Below are positions 35,630 to 45,939 of a stretch of 64,000 nucleotides of DNA, piece by piece (position 1 is the first letter of the stretch; each line of letters opens with the position of its first letter). The notes below the pieces were generated by a model. It made no database searches. It was not told where the DNA came from and worked only from the letters and a program-made list of their open reading frames with translations. This stretch comes from Anthoceros angustus (Eukaryota > Streptophyta > Anthocerotopsida > Anthocerotales > Anthocerotaceae), in NCBI GenBank assembly GCA_010909165.1, contig VJWM01000179.1, positions 62,001 through 126,000 on the forward strand, read 5' to 3'. A program made the translations under genes and the position numbers.

Positions 35630-36125
35630 ATTTTACTACAACAGTGCACTTTACTACAATATAAATCAGTATTTACTTTACTACGGTCCTGTTTACATCA
35701 GATTTTACTACGTGCCTTATTTTGCAGCCGTGTGTTTTACAACGGCCCGTTATAACTACAGTTCAATTAACCTAACCATGGTTACATAACTATGGTTTAT
35801 AAACCATCGCTATTTAACTTCGCTAATAAACTTGAGTTAATTCACATTGGTTACTTAACCATATTTTATTAACCACGATTACGATTGTTGTAAATGTCGT
35901 TGTAGATCCTTTGGTAATTGTTGTTGTAAAGTGAATCGTAGTTAAACCCTAAGCGATGTATGGTCAACTCAGAAGTACATCGTATGTATGTCACATACGA
36001 ATACGGTATATAGCCATGGTATACGGTGTGAAGACATTACCACAGAAATTAACGCTATGTGTTTACAACGGGCATTTTACTACAGGTGTAGTAATTCTGT
36101 AGTAATGTCCGTAGTAAATTCCGTT
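35630..36125. repeat. Right subterminal array of the CACTA element
   Basis: TTTTACTACAACAG and TTTACAACGG motifs (35630-35760) are followed by GGTTACATAACTATGG/TTAACCATGG-type palindromic motifs (35770-35900). Inverted GTTGTAAA and GTAGTAA copies then run to the end. The inversion of orientation relative to the left array is expected for paired CACTA ends. Confidence 0.7.
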
Positions 36126-36154
36126 GTAAAGGACACGTTTTCCTAGTAGTGATG

Positions 36155-36500
36155 GGAGTTCGAGAGAAGGTATGTCCAACGGTGGGGAGGGAACGCAACA
36201 GTACAAGAGTTGAAATGGGCTGCAAAACATGGATTGGAGAGCATGCCGAACTACTGGAGTGGTATGGCAATAGATCGGAGCCTTGGTGGAATAGCTAGCT
36301 GTGGTCAAAGAAGGTGCGCCGTTGGAACATGAAGACCGTGAACAGTAACTGCTGTGTGTTCATGGCTGCAGGTCAGAAGGAGAAGGAAAGGTATGTGGCA
36401 GGTGAAGGGCACGGAAAGATGGAAGGAACAATAGCATGTGCCGAGGGGGAAGGGGAAGGGAAGGTGGGAACGAGGGCGGCATCACGTGTCGACATTAGCG
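36155..36500 (+). pseudogene. 3' part of the ORF split by the CACTA element
   Basis: Sequence directly after the right target-site copy continues the homology to the unsplit paralogue: GGAGTTCGAGAGAAGGTATG, then the segment ATGGGCTGCAAAACATGG and the GTCAGAAGGAGAAGGAAAGG segment. A deletion of a few bases lies at the insertion site. Homology to the paralogue stops near 36485 (CATCACGTGTCGAC against CATCACGCTCAGG). Confidence 0.7.
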
Positions 36501-36559
36501 TATCTTCACTTGGATGAAGGCAACCAAGTCAAGTGGGTTTCAAGTAGGATACATCATTT

Positions 36560-37722
36560 GTGACCTACCACTTGTCCTTTGTCATGGCATAATGATGCGG
36601 GCCATGTACTTGCAAGGATCATAATAGACAATGGGCCATGTTTATTGCCATTGGGTTATAATGTCCGCCCAAAGGAAAGCGGAAAACGAATGTAGGTGGC
36701 TGCCGCATTCACTCCTTCCCTCCTCCACCAAACCTTACGATAGTGAAATAACTACTTGGACCATGGTCATTCGATTGCATTGCGAACAATGGTCCTTGGA
36801 TCTCAAAAAGTAGTCAACATGTTCCACCACATATATTAATAACCATCCTTGGACCATGGTCATTTGCATTTGCGAACAATGGTCCTTGGATCTCGAATAA
36901 GTAGTCAACACTTTCCGACATATGCATTAACCATCCTTGGACCATGGTCATTTTGAACTCACAACCAACAACATCCATGGCCCATGGGCATCCGCTTTAA
37001 GTTGCCAAATTAGTCCTTGGGTCACGAACAAACCGCTATATATAAGTATGGGGACATGCCAACCGAACAAAAGGGTGTGCGCCAAAAGACAAACATGGCT
37101 AGGTGCGAGCCATGACGGCCGACACACGAGACAACACCATTCACCCATGGGCATCCAAGCATGCCAAATTGTCTTCACGAAGGCGCTCAAATCCGGGCTA
37201 TATATGTGAAGCACGGGACATGGCGCTTGGAATGTAGGTGACGCGCGCAGGACTCGTCGGCCGGAGCCGTGTGGCACGCATTATGGCTCGACACTTGACA
37301 TAGAAGGTAAAACCACCGATTCGGACGTTGTTCGTCCGTGGCATGGCATGTTGAACGGGCCATGGCATGAATGACCATACAACATCCTTGGCACATGGGC
37401 ATCCGAGCATTGTTACCAATTTCGTCCTTGGGTCACGTATTGTACAAATTGCTATATATGTGAAGCATGGGGACATGGGAGCTTCGTTCAAAGAGGTGAC
37501 GGTGTCCACGCAAAGACGGCATGGGGCATGCCATACACATGGGTATTCGGAGAACCGATGGAGGTGCGTGCGGGAAACATGGCATCTTGTGGCAAGGAGC
37601 CGTGTGGCATGTCCTTTCACGCCCTCCCTCCCTCCGTCACCACAAGGTTACCACCTTCGGAAAACCCATATCGTCACTTCAGCTTGCACTCGCTTGTCGG
37701 TTAGGTCTGCTCAGGCGCCGCA
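36560..37722. repeat. GTCCTTGG/TATATA repeat array
   Basis: Contains about 90-bp units with CCTTGGACCATGGTCAT (36757, 36846, 36934), then three TATATA modules (GCTATATATAAG near 37031, GCTATATATGTGAAGCACGG near 37199, GCTATATATGTGAAGCATGG near 37451). It ends with GGTTAGGTCTGCTCAGGCGCCGCAG, the same edge found before 2669 and 4132. This is the same family as the array upstream of the first TNP2 remnant. Confidence 0.7.
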
Positions 37723-37798
37723 GTTGGCGTGGTTCTATGGTTTGGGACGTGGACAAGATTTGAGGTGTTCGTTAAGCCTACAACCCGCTACCATAACC

Positions 37799-38790
37799 GT
37801 GACTTGGTGTACATGTGAATCGTGCATGGGACCATAGCCCTTAGCAGTAGCGGGGGCAGGGTGCCAAATAGTCGACGCGGGCGTCGCCCGGTGGTCACCA
37901 CGGCGGTGGAATCCACCAGCGGTGGCGAATCCACCACGGGGGCGCAGTGGCGAATCCACCACCAGTGGCGAATCCACCAGCGGTGGCCGAACCCAGTGTG
38001 GGTTGACCTGTAGTTGATTATGGTGGGTAAGGCGGTGTAGAAGGACTAGAATCCATAGTTTTAGAACATCTTGACACAAAACCATTCCCTTGGGATCGAA
38101 TCCTAGGACTATAACGACATAGAGGGTAAATGTGGCCTCTTTGCGTCTCCGGATGCAAAACCATTCCACAGGTTACCCAACCGATGAATGCGATACCCAA
38201 TCATGGGGCTTGGCTTAAAAGTTGAAAGAGTTTTGGATGCGATGGAACTAGAACTCCGACTTTGGGTCGCTAGTGGACTCAAAGGCGAGAAGGACAAGGC
38301 GATTAATGTGGACCTTGTTGAAGAATGCGTATTCCATCAAGGAGTGCGATGAGAAGGTCATGGAGGCCATCCTAAAGCGTAATGTCATAGATGACGGGTG
38401 GATGGTGGGGCATTATCTTCCCCAAAGTTGCAAGAAGGCGAGGATGCTTGAGCATGATTCTGGTTAGGTCGTTGTCCGGGACTATTGTGTCTATTTTGTG
38501 ATAGCCTGAAGTTATGAACTTACTGATTTAAGTTCGTGGTTCTCTTTTTTTTTGCGGTGGCAAACCTTTGAGTTGAGGTCTTTGGGTGGAAAATTCTTAG
38601 ATGCCCTGTGTAGCATGTAGGGGGGAGTCTAATATTGTAGGATGTAGGTGCAATCCCGATTCGACCCCATAACCCACACACCCTTCACTCCTTCATTTTA
38701 CTACAACAGTGCACTTTACTACGCAATATAAATCAGTATTTACTTTACTACGGTCCTGTTTACATCAGTTTTACTACGTGCCTTATTTTG
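37799..38790. repeat. Copied internal/right segment of the CACTA element
   Basis: Matches 34659-35724 from GTGACTTGGTGTACATGTG to CGTGCCTTATTTTG, in the same orientation, but is about 75 bases shorter through many small deletions. The terminal part with the TIR is missing; the homology ends abruptly at 38790, where sequence homologous to the split ORF begins. Confidence 0.88.
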
Positions 38791-40070
38791 GTGACCATGG
38801 AAGACTCGAAGGAGCGGGAGGGTCTTTCGAAGGGCAAAGTGCCCTTTGGAGTTGATATTGCTTGCCGCAGGAGGAAGAGGAGGAGGCCACGAAACACCGC
38901 ACATGGGTCGAGAGGCCTGGGGACGAGGACACCACCGGCACCGAGGATGGTGAAAGCGGGAGGGAGGCAGGAGTGGAAATGGTGGTGAAGAGGACGAGGA
39001 CCTACCGACAACATTGACAGCAGGAGAGATAGGGGAGCGAGTTGGCCGGTAAGCCACTTGACGACATCATTGCCGTGGTGCAAGCATGGTCGTGGGGGTT
39101 TACATGGCCGTGAGCCTGTGTGTGATGGAGGGTGGGTGGAGAATGATGAGGAGGAAGAGCCCAGACGAGGAGGGACTGGTCCGGAAGGCCTTCCAGAGCG
39201 TGTTGGAGCTAGTGTGCGAAGATGCAGTTGATGGTACCATGGTCCACCCCACGACGAGAGACTTTGAGGGATGATTGGTGAGGAAGGTAGAGTACGAGTT
39301 CCCTAGTGTAGATCGCGAGGATATCGTGTCCAGGTTTGGGGCTTCGGACAAGAAACCACAACGCGTTGGCAAGAAGGTGCGACAGCGGTTATTTGGAGGA
39401 GAAGGGAAAGATGCGAAATGGCTGCACCCTCCGAACGCCGCACCAAGGCGTGGAGACGGCCGTGGAGCAAGCGGTGGTACGCGTTGCACAAGCACGGTGG
39501 TGTGTGGCCAACCCCACAACAAGCAACGACTTGCAAAGCACGAGCATGGGACCAATCCATTTGGTCCCATGGGAGCAAAAGAGTTCGAGAGAAGGTATGT
39601 CCAACGGTGGGAGGGAACGCACAAGACAAGAGTTGAAATGGGCTGCAAAACATGGATTGGAGAGCATGCCGAACTACTGGAGTGGTATGGCAATAGATCG
39701 GAGCCTTGGTGGAATAGCTAGTGGTCAAAGAAGGTGCGCCGTTGGAACATGAAGAGTGAGCGATGGCTGTGTGTTCATGGCTGCAGGTCAGAAGGAGAAG
39801 GAAAGGTATGTGGCAGGTGAAGGGCACGGAAAGATGGAAGGAACAATAGCATGTGCCGAGGGGGAAGGGGAAGGGAAGGTGGGAACGAGGACGGCATCAC
39901 GCTCAGGTGATGCCGGAGGCAGTGGGGATGGTGTGGAAGGTGGAGGTGTGAGTGCGTTGCCACCCACAAGACGAATCACAAGATCTGTCTCAAAAAGTGT
40001 GAGTTTGGTGGCAATGGCGGCAGGGATGAATCGAATGCGGATCCTTTTGCCTAACGTAACTTCTTGACGG
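38791..40070 (+). pseudogene. Unsplit paralogue of the acidic ORF, frameshifted
   Basis: Homologous to 29858-30696 joined to 36155-36480, without the CACTA insertion, so it acts as an in-window empty site (TTTGGTCCCATGGGAGC at 39560-39576). Frames carry VRKVEYEFPSVDREDIVSRF, GKDAKWLHPPN, EHGTNPFG, KEFERRYVQRWEG and KTWIGEHAELLEWYG. A final segment ends at 40067 after a Gly/Ser-rich tail with TRRITRSVSKS. Many 1-4 base deletions relative to the other copy break the frame. Function unknown. Confidence 0.55.
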
Positions 40071-40636
40071 TGAATTATGCAGCCTATGGGGCCGGAGTGC
40101 AAGGCCCGAACGTGGAGGTTAGTAGCTCGAATGCGCACAAGGGTGGACATGAGCGGAGAAACGCAGGGGGCTGCTAGGCCAAAAGGGTCGTGCAAAAGAC
40201 GGATGTTGAAGATGCGAGGAGTCGACTCGGATGACGTCAAGAGCCGCCGCCACGGTGTGGTATGTGCAAGTCCATGACAGGCAATAAGCCTGGATTGATT
40301 TGTGTTGTGGACGCTGGTAGATATTGATGCCGCCTTTCTTGTTGCAAAGCGGGGAGCAAACGGCAAATGAAACGAGCGAGCGGCGCATCCAGGAGACATC
40401 CAGAAATCCGCCATCGTAGGTAACGTGGTTGGTGGAGGGGGAGTGCTTGTGGTGTGACTTCCAGACGCTTGAGTTGCGGTCGTCGAGGGGCGGGTGATGG
40501 TCGATCCTAAAACGAGAGGAAGGAGATGGTCATTCCATATTTCTGAATAGCGTTTACAGTGTCCTTCGATAAGTTTAGCAAGTTGTGGAATGAACCTCCA
40601 AAACAATGGCATATGTGCTGCAAGCCGCACATGTTC

Positions 40637-40637
<1 letters not shown>

Positions 40638-40679
<42 letters not shown>
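40638..40679. repeat. (AT)n microsatellite
   Basis: About 21 uninterrupted AT dinucleotides. Confidence 0.97.
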
Positions 40680-40681
<2 letters not shown>

Positions 40682-40939
40682 ATTATACAATAAGCTTGCC
40701 AACCGTATATATAGATAGACATATAAATAATGTAGAATCCTACTATACATAATCAGGTAATAACAAGAGTTTCAGTTGTGTATTAGGGGCTTGAAAACAA
40801 AACCAGGTGTGAACACAAGGGTGCATTGAAGAGGCAAGGTAGATTAATCATAAATGCATGGCTATGCAAAGGAGGTAAGATGGAAAGAGAATGATACCCA
40901 CAGGGAGAGAGATAGAGTTACTGGTTACTGCTATGTACT

Positions 40940-41455
40940 GGAGCATTAACTAGGAGTGTGAGGTGAAAGGAGAGACCAGAAGCATGTTGTTAAGACGGTA
41001 AGAGGAAGTGGAGAAGAAAATCACAAACTTAACACCAAACCAACAAACTTAATGATAAGCTCTTAATCGTGAGGTGTAAGGTCAGGAGACCACTTGCATG
41101 TTGTTAAGATGGTGAGAGAAGGTGGAGGAGAAAATCACAAACTTAACACCAAGCCAGCTAACTTTTTAGGTGTTCCACATGGAAAGTGTTACATGAAATT
41201 GTAACAAAGGACTATAACATAAGCAGGTTTTTATTGTATATGTTTGAAATCATAAACAATGCTTGCGAGAGGGAGGTTGTACTTAGGAGGGTGAGGTGAT
41301 GAGAGAGAGAGCTAGGTTCATGTTAAGATGGTGACAGCATGAGAAGGGAATAGTGGCAAACTTAATACCAAGCCTACATAGCATGTTGCAATTTGGAAGT
41401 GTAACATAAAATTGCAACAACGACTGTAACATAGGCTGCCTTTTCTAGTAGGGTA
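40940..41455. repeat. Tandem ~110-bp repeats and possible transposon end
   Basis: Three diverged units share GTTAAGAYGGT(A/G)AGAG, AGAAAATCACAAACTTAA and CACCAA(A/G)CCA (about 40990, 41103 and 41327). Nearby GTAACATAAAATTGCAACA motifs recur. The stretch ends with GGCTGCCTTTTCTAGTAGGG (41433-41452), similar to a CACTA right end (CTTTTCTAGTAGTG) but without the final TG. No partner end was found. Confidence 0.5.
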
Positions 41456-41558
41456 TGGGTATGTTTTGCCAGCTAGGGTTTGCCAATAATGATGTCGTGG
41501 CACAAGGACGGCATTACAGTCAGCTTGAAGACTTCTGCAAAACCACCCGGGAAGGTGA

Positions 41559-41992
41559 TTAGTGCATCATCCACTTCTTCCCGCCGGTTTCATGCTCACC
41601 CATTACCCACTGGACACTGTCGGTGCGGATCACCTTTTCAAGGCTGTTAGACACATAGTGATGGGGCACCGAGTCCGTGGAGGGTGTGGCTCGGGCACCT
41701 TCTAGACTGACCTCTAGTTTGATGTGTACGAGGGTTAGGTAACTCTCTTGGACACTAGACTTTCCTGAGATTGCTGCTGTTGTGGCAGGGGTACTGACCT
41801 CGGTTGTGTTGATGGCATGTCCACTCTTGGGAGGGTTTGGGGTAGGTTGGCTCACTCTGGTGGTCTTCCCGGTTTCTCTCAACCAGTTGATGAAGTCCTT
41901 GCGGAAAGGGCAGTTCTTTGAACCATGATCCTGAGCCATGCAGGTGAAACACTTCCTCTGCTCACTGTATTCCTTCTTTATTAAGTAGTTAG
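41559..41992 (-). pseudogene. Retrotransposon gag remnant with CCHC zinc knuckle
   Basis: A minus-strand open frame contains CFTCMAQDHGSKNC, a C-x2-C-x4-H-x4-C zinc knuckle as in retroelement gag proteins, followed by KDFINWLRETGK and a Ser/Thr-rich tail ending at 41559. Its upstream side is cut by the LTR starting at 41994, which lies on the other strand's element, so an older gag was interrupted by that insertion. Confidence 0.6.
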
Positions 41993-41993
41993 T

Positions 41994-42138
41994 TGTTACA
42001 ACCACCTAGAGGTTAGAACTACTTATGGTTACAACCACCTTATGGTTGTAACCACCCAGCCTATATAATGGTTTTGTACTTTCAATTTCATAAGCAATGA
42101 AAACATCTTTTGCTAAGAGCAAGGCGTGATTTTCATCA
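41994..42138 (+). repeat. Short 5' LTR of a copia element
   Basis: Starts TGTTACAACC and ends TTTCATCA. A TATA box (CCTATATAATGG) lies near 42060 and an AATGAAAA block near 42096. The LTR is only about 145 bases. The boundary is set by the primer-binding site that follows directly. No 3' LTR is present in the window. Confidence 0.8.
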
Positions 42139-42150
42139 TGGTATCAGAGC
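42139..42150 (+). promoter_or_regulatory. Primer-binding site (initiator tRNA-Met)
   Basis: TGGTATCAGAGC is complementary to the 3' end of the plant initiator methionine tRNA and is the standard priming site of Ty1/copia elements. It sits directly after the LTR. Confidence 0.9.
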
Positions 42151-42327
42151 ACCTTGCTCTCCATTGTGCGTGCGCAGCTTCAAGCATCTAAGGAGCTTAT
42201 CTAGGAGGCACTTTTCAATCTAGCACCTTGCTAGCATCCTAGAATTGCTGCTCTTTTATGTTTTCTTCTCATGCTAACATTTCTTTTCTAACAATGCTTT
42301 TATGTACTAATTCCTTGTCCTCCCTCC

Positions 42328-42912
42328 ATGGAAGTGTTTTCCCTTAGAAGGAGGTGGCCTAGAATTAGGAAAAGAGATTGCCCTGCAAGAAAACAAGAAC
42401 AAGTTAGGAGCAAGAACATTAGAAGCAATAGAAGTCCACACATCATTGCAGGAGAGATAGAAGAAACCTCTTCCTGCATAGCTAACTTCATTGTATCCAT
42501 TCTAATTTCTAAATCAGATCAAGGGAAGTTGATTAAGCTAGCTAGACGTGATTCGCTAGAAGTTCTTAGCCCAATCCACGTCAAAGCATTAGAGCTAGCA
42601 CTCCAACACATCCCGAATTTGAGAGTTGGTACTAACACTCCTAAATTTTCTAGTCTGCAAGGCCAAGACATAGAAACTCATAAAATTGACAACCTAGATA
42701 GACAACTATCATCTCTTAGAATCCAACATCTTGATCTCAAGGGAGAGCTAGCTAAACTAAGGACAAAGGTGTCCATCCTCTCTAAGTTGAAAGCTGTGCA
42801 GGAATTCAAGAGCAGGTCGTCATCTCCTGATGCAAGTTATTACGCAAGGGAGGAGTTTCGAGCATGCAATAGAGAAGAAGAAAAGTTGTACCGCCGAGGC
42901 TTAGTCCTCTAG
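42328..42912 (+). CDS. Extra ORF upstream of copia gag (194 aa)
   Basis: An intact ATG-to-TAG frame of 194 residues lies between the primer-binding site and gag, 10 bases before the gag start and in another frame. It has a basic N-terminus (RRRWPRIRKRD), a middle part with SPIHVKALELALQHIP, and a heptad-like segment (LDRQLSSLRIQHLDLKGEL, residues about 130-165) likely to form a coiled coil. Standard copia elements have gag first, so this is an accessory ORF or a displaced N-terminal gag module. I recognise no family. It has no internal stop. Confidence 0.6.
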   Translation: MEVFSLRRRWPRIRKRDCPARKQEQVRSKNIRSNRSPHIIAGEIEETSSCIANFIVSILISKSDQGKLIKLARRDSLEVLSPIHVKALELALQHIPNLRVGTNTPKFSSLQGQDIETHKIDNLDRQLSSLRIQHLDLKGELAKLRTKVSILSKLKAVQEFKSRSSSPDASYYAREEFRACNREEEKLYRRGLVL

Positions 42913-42922
42913 ATCGCCTGCT

Positions 42923-43260
42923 ATGGCTGGAGTAGTTAACAACGAAGAAGAAGTACCAGCGTCACCAAACACACCAAGAATGGATCCTCTTGGAAATACT
43001 AATCATACTTTGATTAATCATTATGGTGACAGCTTTAAAGAGAAGGACAGGTTCAATGGAAAGAATTATTATGTTTGGGCTATACGGATGAAAGGAGCCT
43101 TACGACAACGAGATCTCTGGGACATAGTTGAAGGAAGACTTCCCAGACCCACTGAAAGATTTGAAGCACTCCTTCGAACCTCCTGGGACGCCAGAGACGA
43201 GAAGGCGCAAGATCTTATCATCAGTGGACTTTCGGAGCAGATGGTGATACAAGCTTGTAT
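42923..43260 (+). pseudogene. Ty1/copia gag, N-terminal part, cut by CACTA relative
   Basis: ATG at 42923. After an acidic start it shows the copia gag signature (DUF4219/UBN2 type): FNGKNYYVWAIRMKGAL, DLWDIVEG, W.ARDEKAQDLIISGLSEQM. The gag reading ends near 43260, where sequence like the left end of the 30697-36151 element begins (AGGAAAACAGGCCTTTTACTA). The remaining gag and all of pol are absent from the window. Confidence 0.8.
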
Positions 43261-43329
43261 AGGAAAACAGGCCTTTTACTATAGGCTGTTTTTTAGAACA
43301 GGGGAAGATTTCAGGCTCAAGTCGATTTA

Positions 43330-43690
43330 CAACGGGGCTTCATGGTTCATGGATTATTTTCTTGTATAGCCATTCGTGTTACTACAGGAGCTCTAGTGTT
43401 TTACTACGGGGAGTATTTAGCCACTGGCTATTCTAATGACGTGGCATATCGAAAGCTACTTTACTACGAGGGCTCTTCTTGGTTGCAACATGCATAGATC
43501 CTAGCAATGATTTTACAACAATGAATGTGCTGTTTACAACAACGCTCGTAGTAAACACCATCACGTCTGTTTACAACGATTTTCTTTTACAACGGCCCAT
43601 GGTCTACTAACAAGGGGAAGTGGTTTACAACGCATTGTCTGGTTTTACAACGGGGCTTTTACAACGCAGACATACATACCTTACAACAAC
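43330..43690. repeat. Left TTTACAACG array
   Basis: About a dozen same-orientation copies of TTTACAACG/TTTACTACG, as in the element at 30697. Confidence 0.75.
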
Positions 43691-45139
43691 ACGCCGGTTT
43701 ACATCAAGGATCAAGGGTATGTGAGCATTCATGTGCATATGGTATAGGGTTTAGGGAAGGGTTCAGGAACTCGAATGAAAAGGTGGCCGCGCTTTACTGA
43801 GAAACATGCTCACCCAAAAACCATGGGTCGGTCACCAAAACCACACACAACATCAACACCAGGTACCCGCTCTAAACGTAAAGTCGCGGCCTCGTCTGGG
43901 GCCTCGACGCGCTCGTTCGATTTTTTTTCGGGGGGAGCAGGGTGGAATTCTAGAGAGAAATTAACTTGTTGGTCATTTATTTACTGAATACAGTAAAATT
44001 TATAACAACAGAGTAGAAAATAATGTCATGTAGGGTGAAAATAATCCACTATCCACATGTTGAAACCATAGCAGTAGGGTAGAAAAAAATAACCACCAAG
44101 TGAAAACCAGGTACATCTAGATAGAAGCCCATTCTAGAAATCCCACCAAAATCGCTAAATCTTCAGTTTAATAATATTCATTGAGATTACCAGTTCGCAC
44201 AAAAAATAACAAACAGCCTTTAAATCCAAAGAACTAACCGGCCAAGAATAGATTTGGACCTTGAGCTATCTGTGAGGCAAGATGCAATGTTATGAACAGC
44301 GCAGAAACCAAATACTGTTCTTTAATTAAAGACAGACAAAAAAACACCTGTTCCCAAAGACCAGTACACGACAGAACAATAGATGCTTGCAAATCCTATA
44401 TAAGGTTAGAAACACAGACACAACACAATCTTACCGAATTTCAGCAACGCATCCTGAACCAAGTGATAAACCAAACCCCAAAGCGATGCATTGGCCACAT
44501 GGTTATAAGCAACTGAAAAGTCGAGCACCTCACACAAATTGTATCTCGAACCAAAGATGAACAAAACCTGGAGAACTTACAACAAAAACCACGAAAACTT
44601 ACAACGTGTATTGGAGCTTTTTAGAATGACTTCCAGGAGTTTCCAGACTTACTCCTAATGGTCTCCACCGACCAGAATTTCCTAAAAAGGCAAGTCGAGC
44701 GTAAGACTACGAGGAAATGGAAACAGACAGACACAACAGGTATAAACAGCAAAGCAGTTACAGTTCTCAACACGATAAAACAACGGAAGAACACACAGAA
44801 CCAACATGAAACAAGAACAAAGCAAGGAGCAAGTAACGCCTTCGAGAGAGCAAGTAAGATGCAACGCATACGGGGCGTAAGTCAAAAGACAACGAAAGTA
44901 AACAGAGCAGCATACTGAACAAGTGAAACCGCACTGACGTAACCACATGCAAGAAACCACATATACAGAGGTGAAAAGCCAAGACACCACAGCCAGCCAG
45001 AAGCAAACCTAATCATAGAGCCAGCCGCACCGGCAACGATAACCAGAGTGACCGGAAAACAAATCAAGAACAGGCGCAACACCAGAGAACAACAAGACAC
45101 CATACCGAAACAAGCAATCATGAAGCAGCAAGTTGGCCT

Positions 45140-45440
45140 TTAACCTCCAGAAACCTTGGCCTTCGAAACCAAAATAACCTTGGCCTTCGGGAAGAGGCAG
45201 ATGGCCTTCTGAATCAAAAACAAAGTCACCTTCACAACTAAAATACAACACCAAAAACAAAGTCACCTTCACAACTGAAATACAACACCAAAACTACACC
45301 GGACCTTGGCCTTCGGACATACCTATCCTGCAAACAAGACGCAAACCAAGAGACCCTTGGCCTTCGGGCATGCAAACCTATGCCGACAAGACAAAAGGAG
45401 CAAACACAGGAAGACCTTGGCCTTCGGAGCAGGCCGTCGA
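45140..45440. repeat. CCTTGGCCTTCGG repeats with direct 40-bp repeat
   Basis: Six or seven copies of CCTTGGCCTTCG(G/A) at irregular spacing, plus a direct repeat of about 40 bases (AACAAAGTCACCTTCACAAC near 45220 and 45258). The same motif occurs at 31626 in the other CACTA element. It leads into CCCTTAAATAGCC (45468), a TATA-like site before a C/T-rich start. Confidence 0.65.
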
Positions 45441-45889
45441 AAAGACCTCAGCCTACGGAGAAAGCCCTTAAATAGCCTACGAAACCTAGGTTTCATCCCT
45501 CTGTCGGCGCCGCCGTTCTCTCTCTACCAGGCCTCATTTGAATTTCCCGAACCTAAACTTCCGAGCCAGAGTCCAAACCTAACTAAGTCCGCGATTGGTT
45601 CGCCGCCGCCGCCCTACCTTTCCAAACCTAGCCCGACTTTGCCAAACCTAGCCTTGAACCACCAAACCTAACCTCGAACCTCAAAACGGCGGGGCGTAAC
45701 ACGAAGCTCCCGACGGGAAGCATCTAGCAGCTGGGAATGGAGCCGCCAGGAGCCGGGGGGCAGAGTTGGAGCAAACGTAATTGCAGGCCCACTTCCTCGG
45801 CTATGGCATTGAGTTCCTAGCTCCAAAGAATAATAAGAATAAAGAAGCTGCTTGAGCTGCTCGAGCAACAAGTAGTTGCAAGCCGAGGC

Positions 45890-45930
45890 CTCCAGCTCTC
45901 CAGCTCTCCAGCTCTCCAGCTCTCCAGCTC
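45890..45930. repeat. (CTCCAGCT)5 microsatellite
   Basis: Five tandem copies of the 8-mer CTCCAGCT. Confidence 0.95.
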
Positions 45931-45939
45931 CGCCCGCGG

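Larger units (their letters stand above)
30697..36151. mobile_element. CACTA-type DNA transposon, 5.46 kb, with TIRs and 3-bp TSD
   Basis: The left end reads CACTACTAGGAAAAG and the right end TTTTCCTAGTAGTG, giving 14-bp perfect terminal inverted repeats. ATG flanks both ends (30694-30696 and 36152-36154), the 3-bp target-site duplication expected for CACTA. Subterminal regions are packed with TTTAC(A/T)AC motifs. The only transposase remnant is a minus-strand DUF4216-like segment at 31227-31619. The rest of the interior is minisatellites, a TATA-bearing repeat module and unassigned DNA, so the element is non-autonomous. It is inserted in an ORF whose unsplit paralogue lies 3-4 kb downstream. 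Confidence 0.9.
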
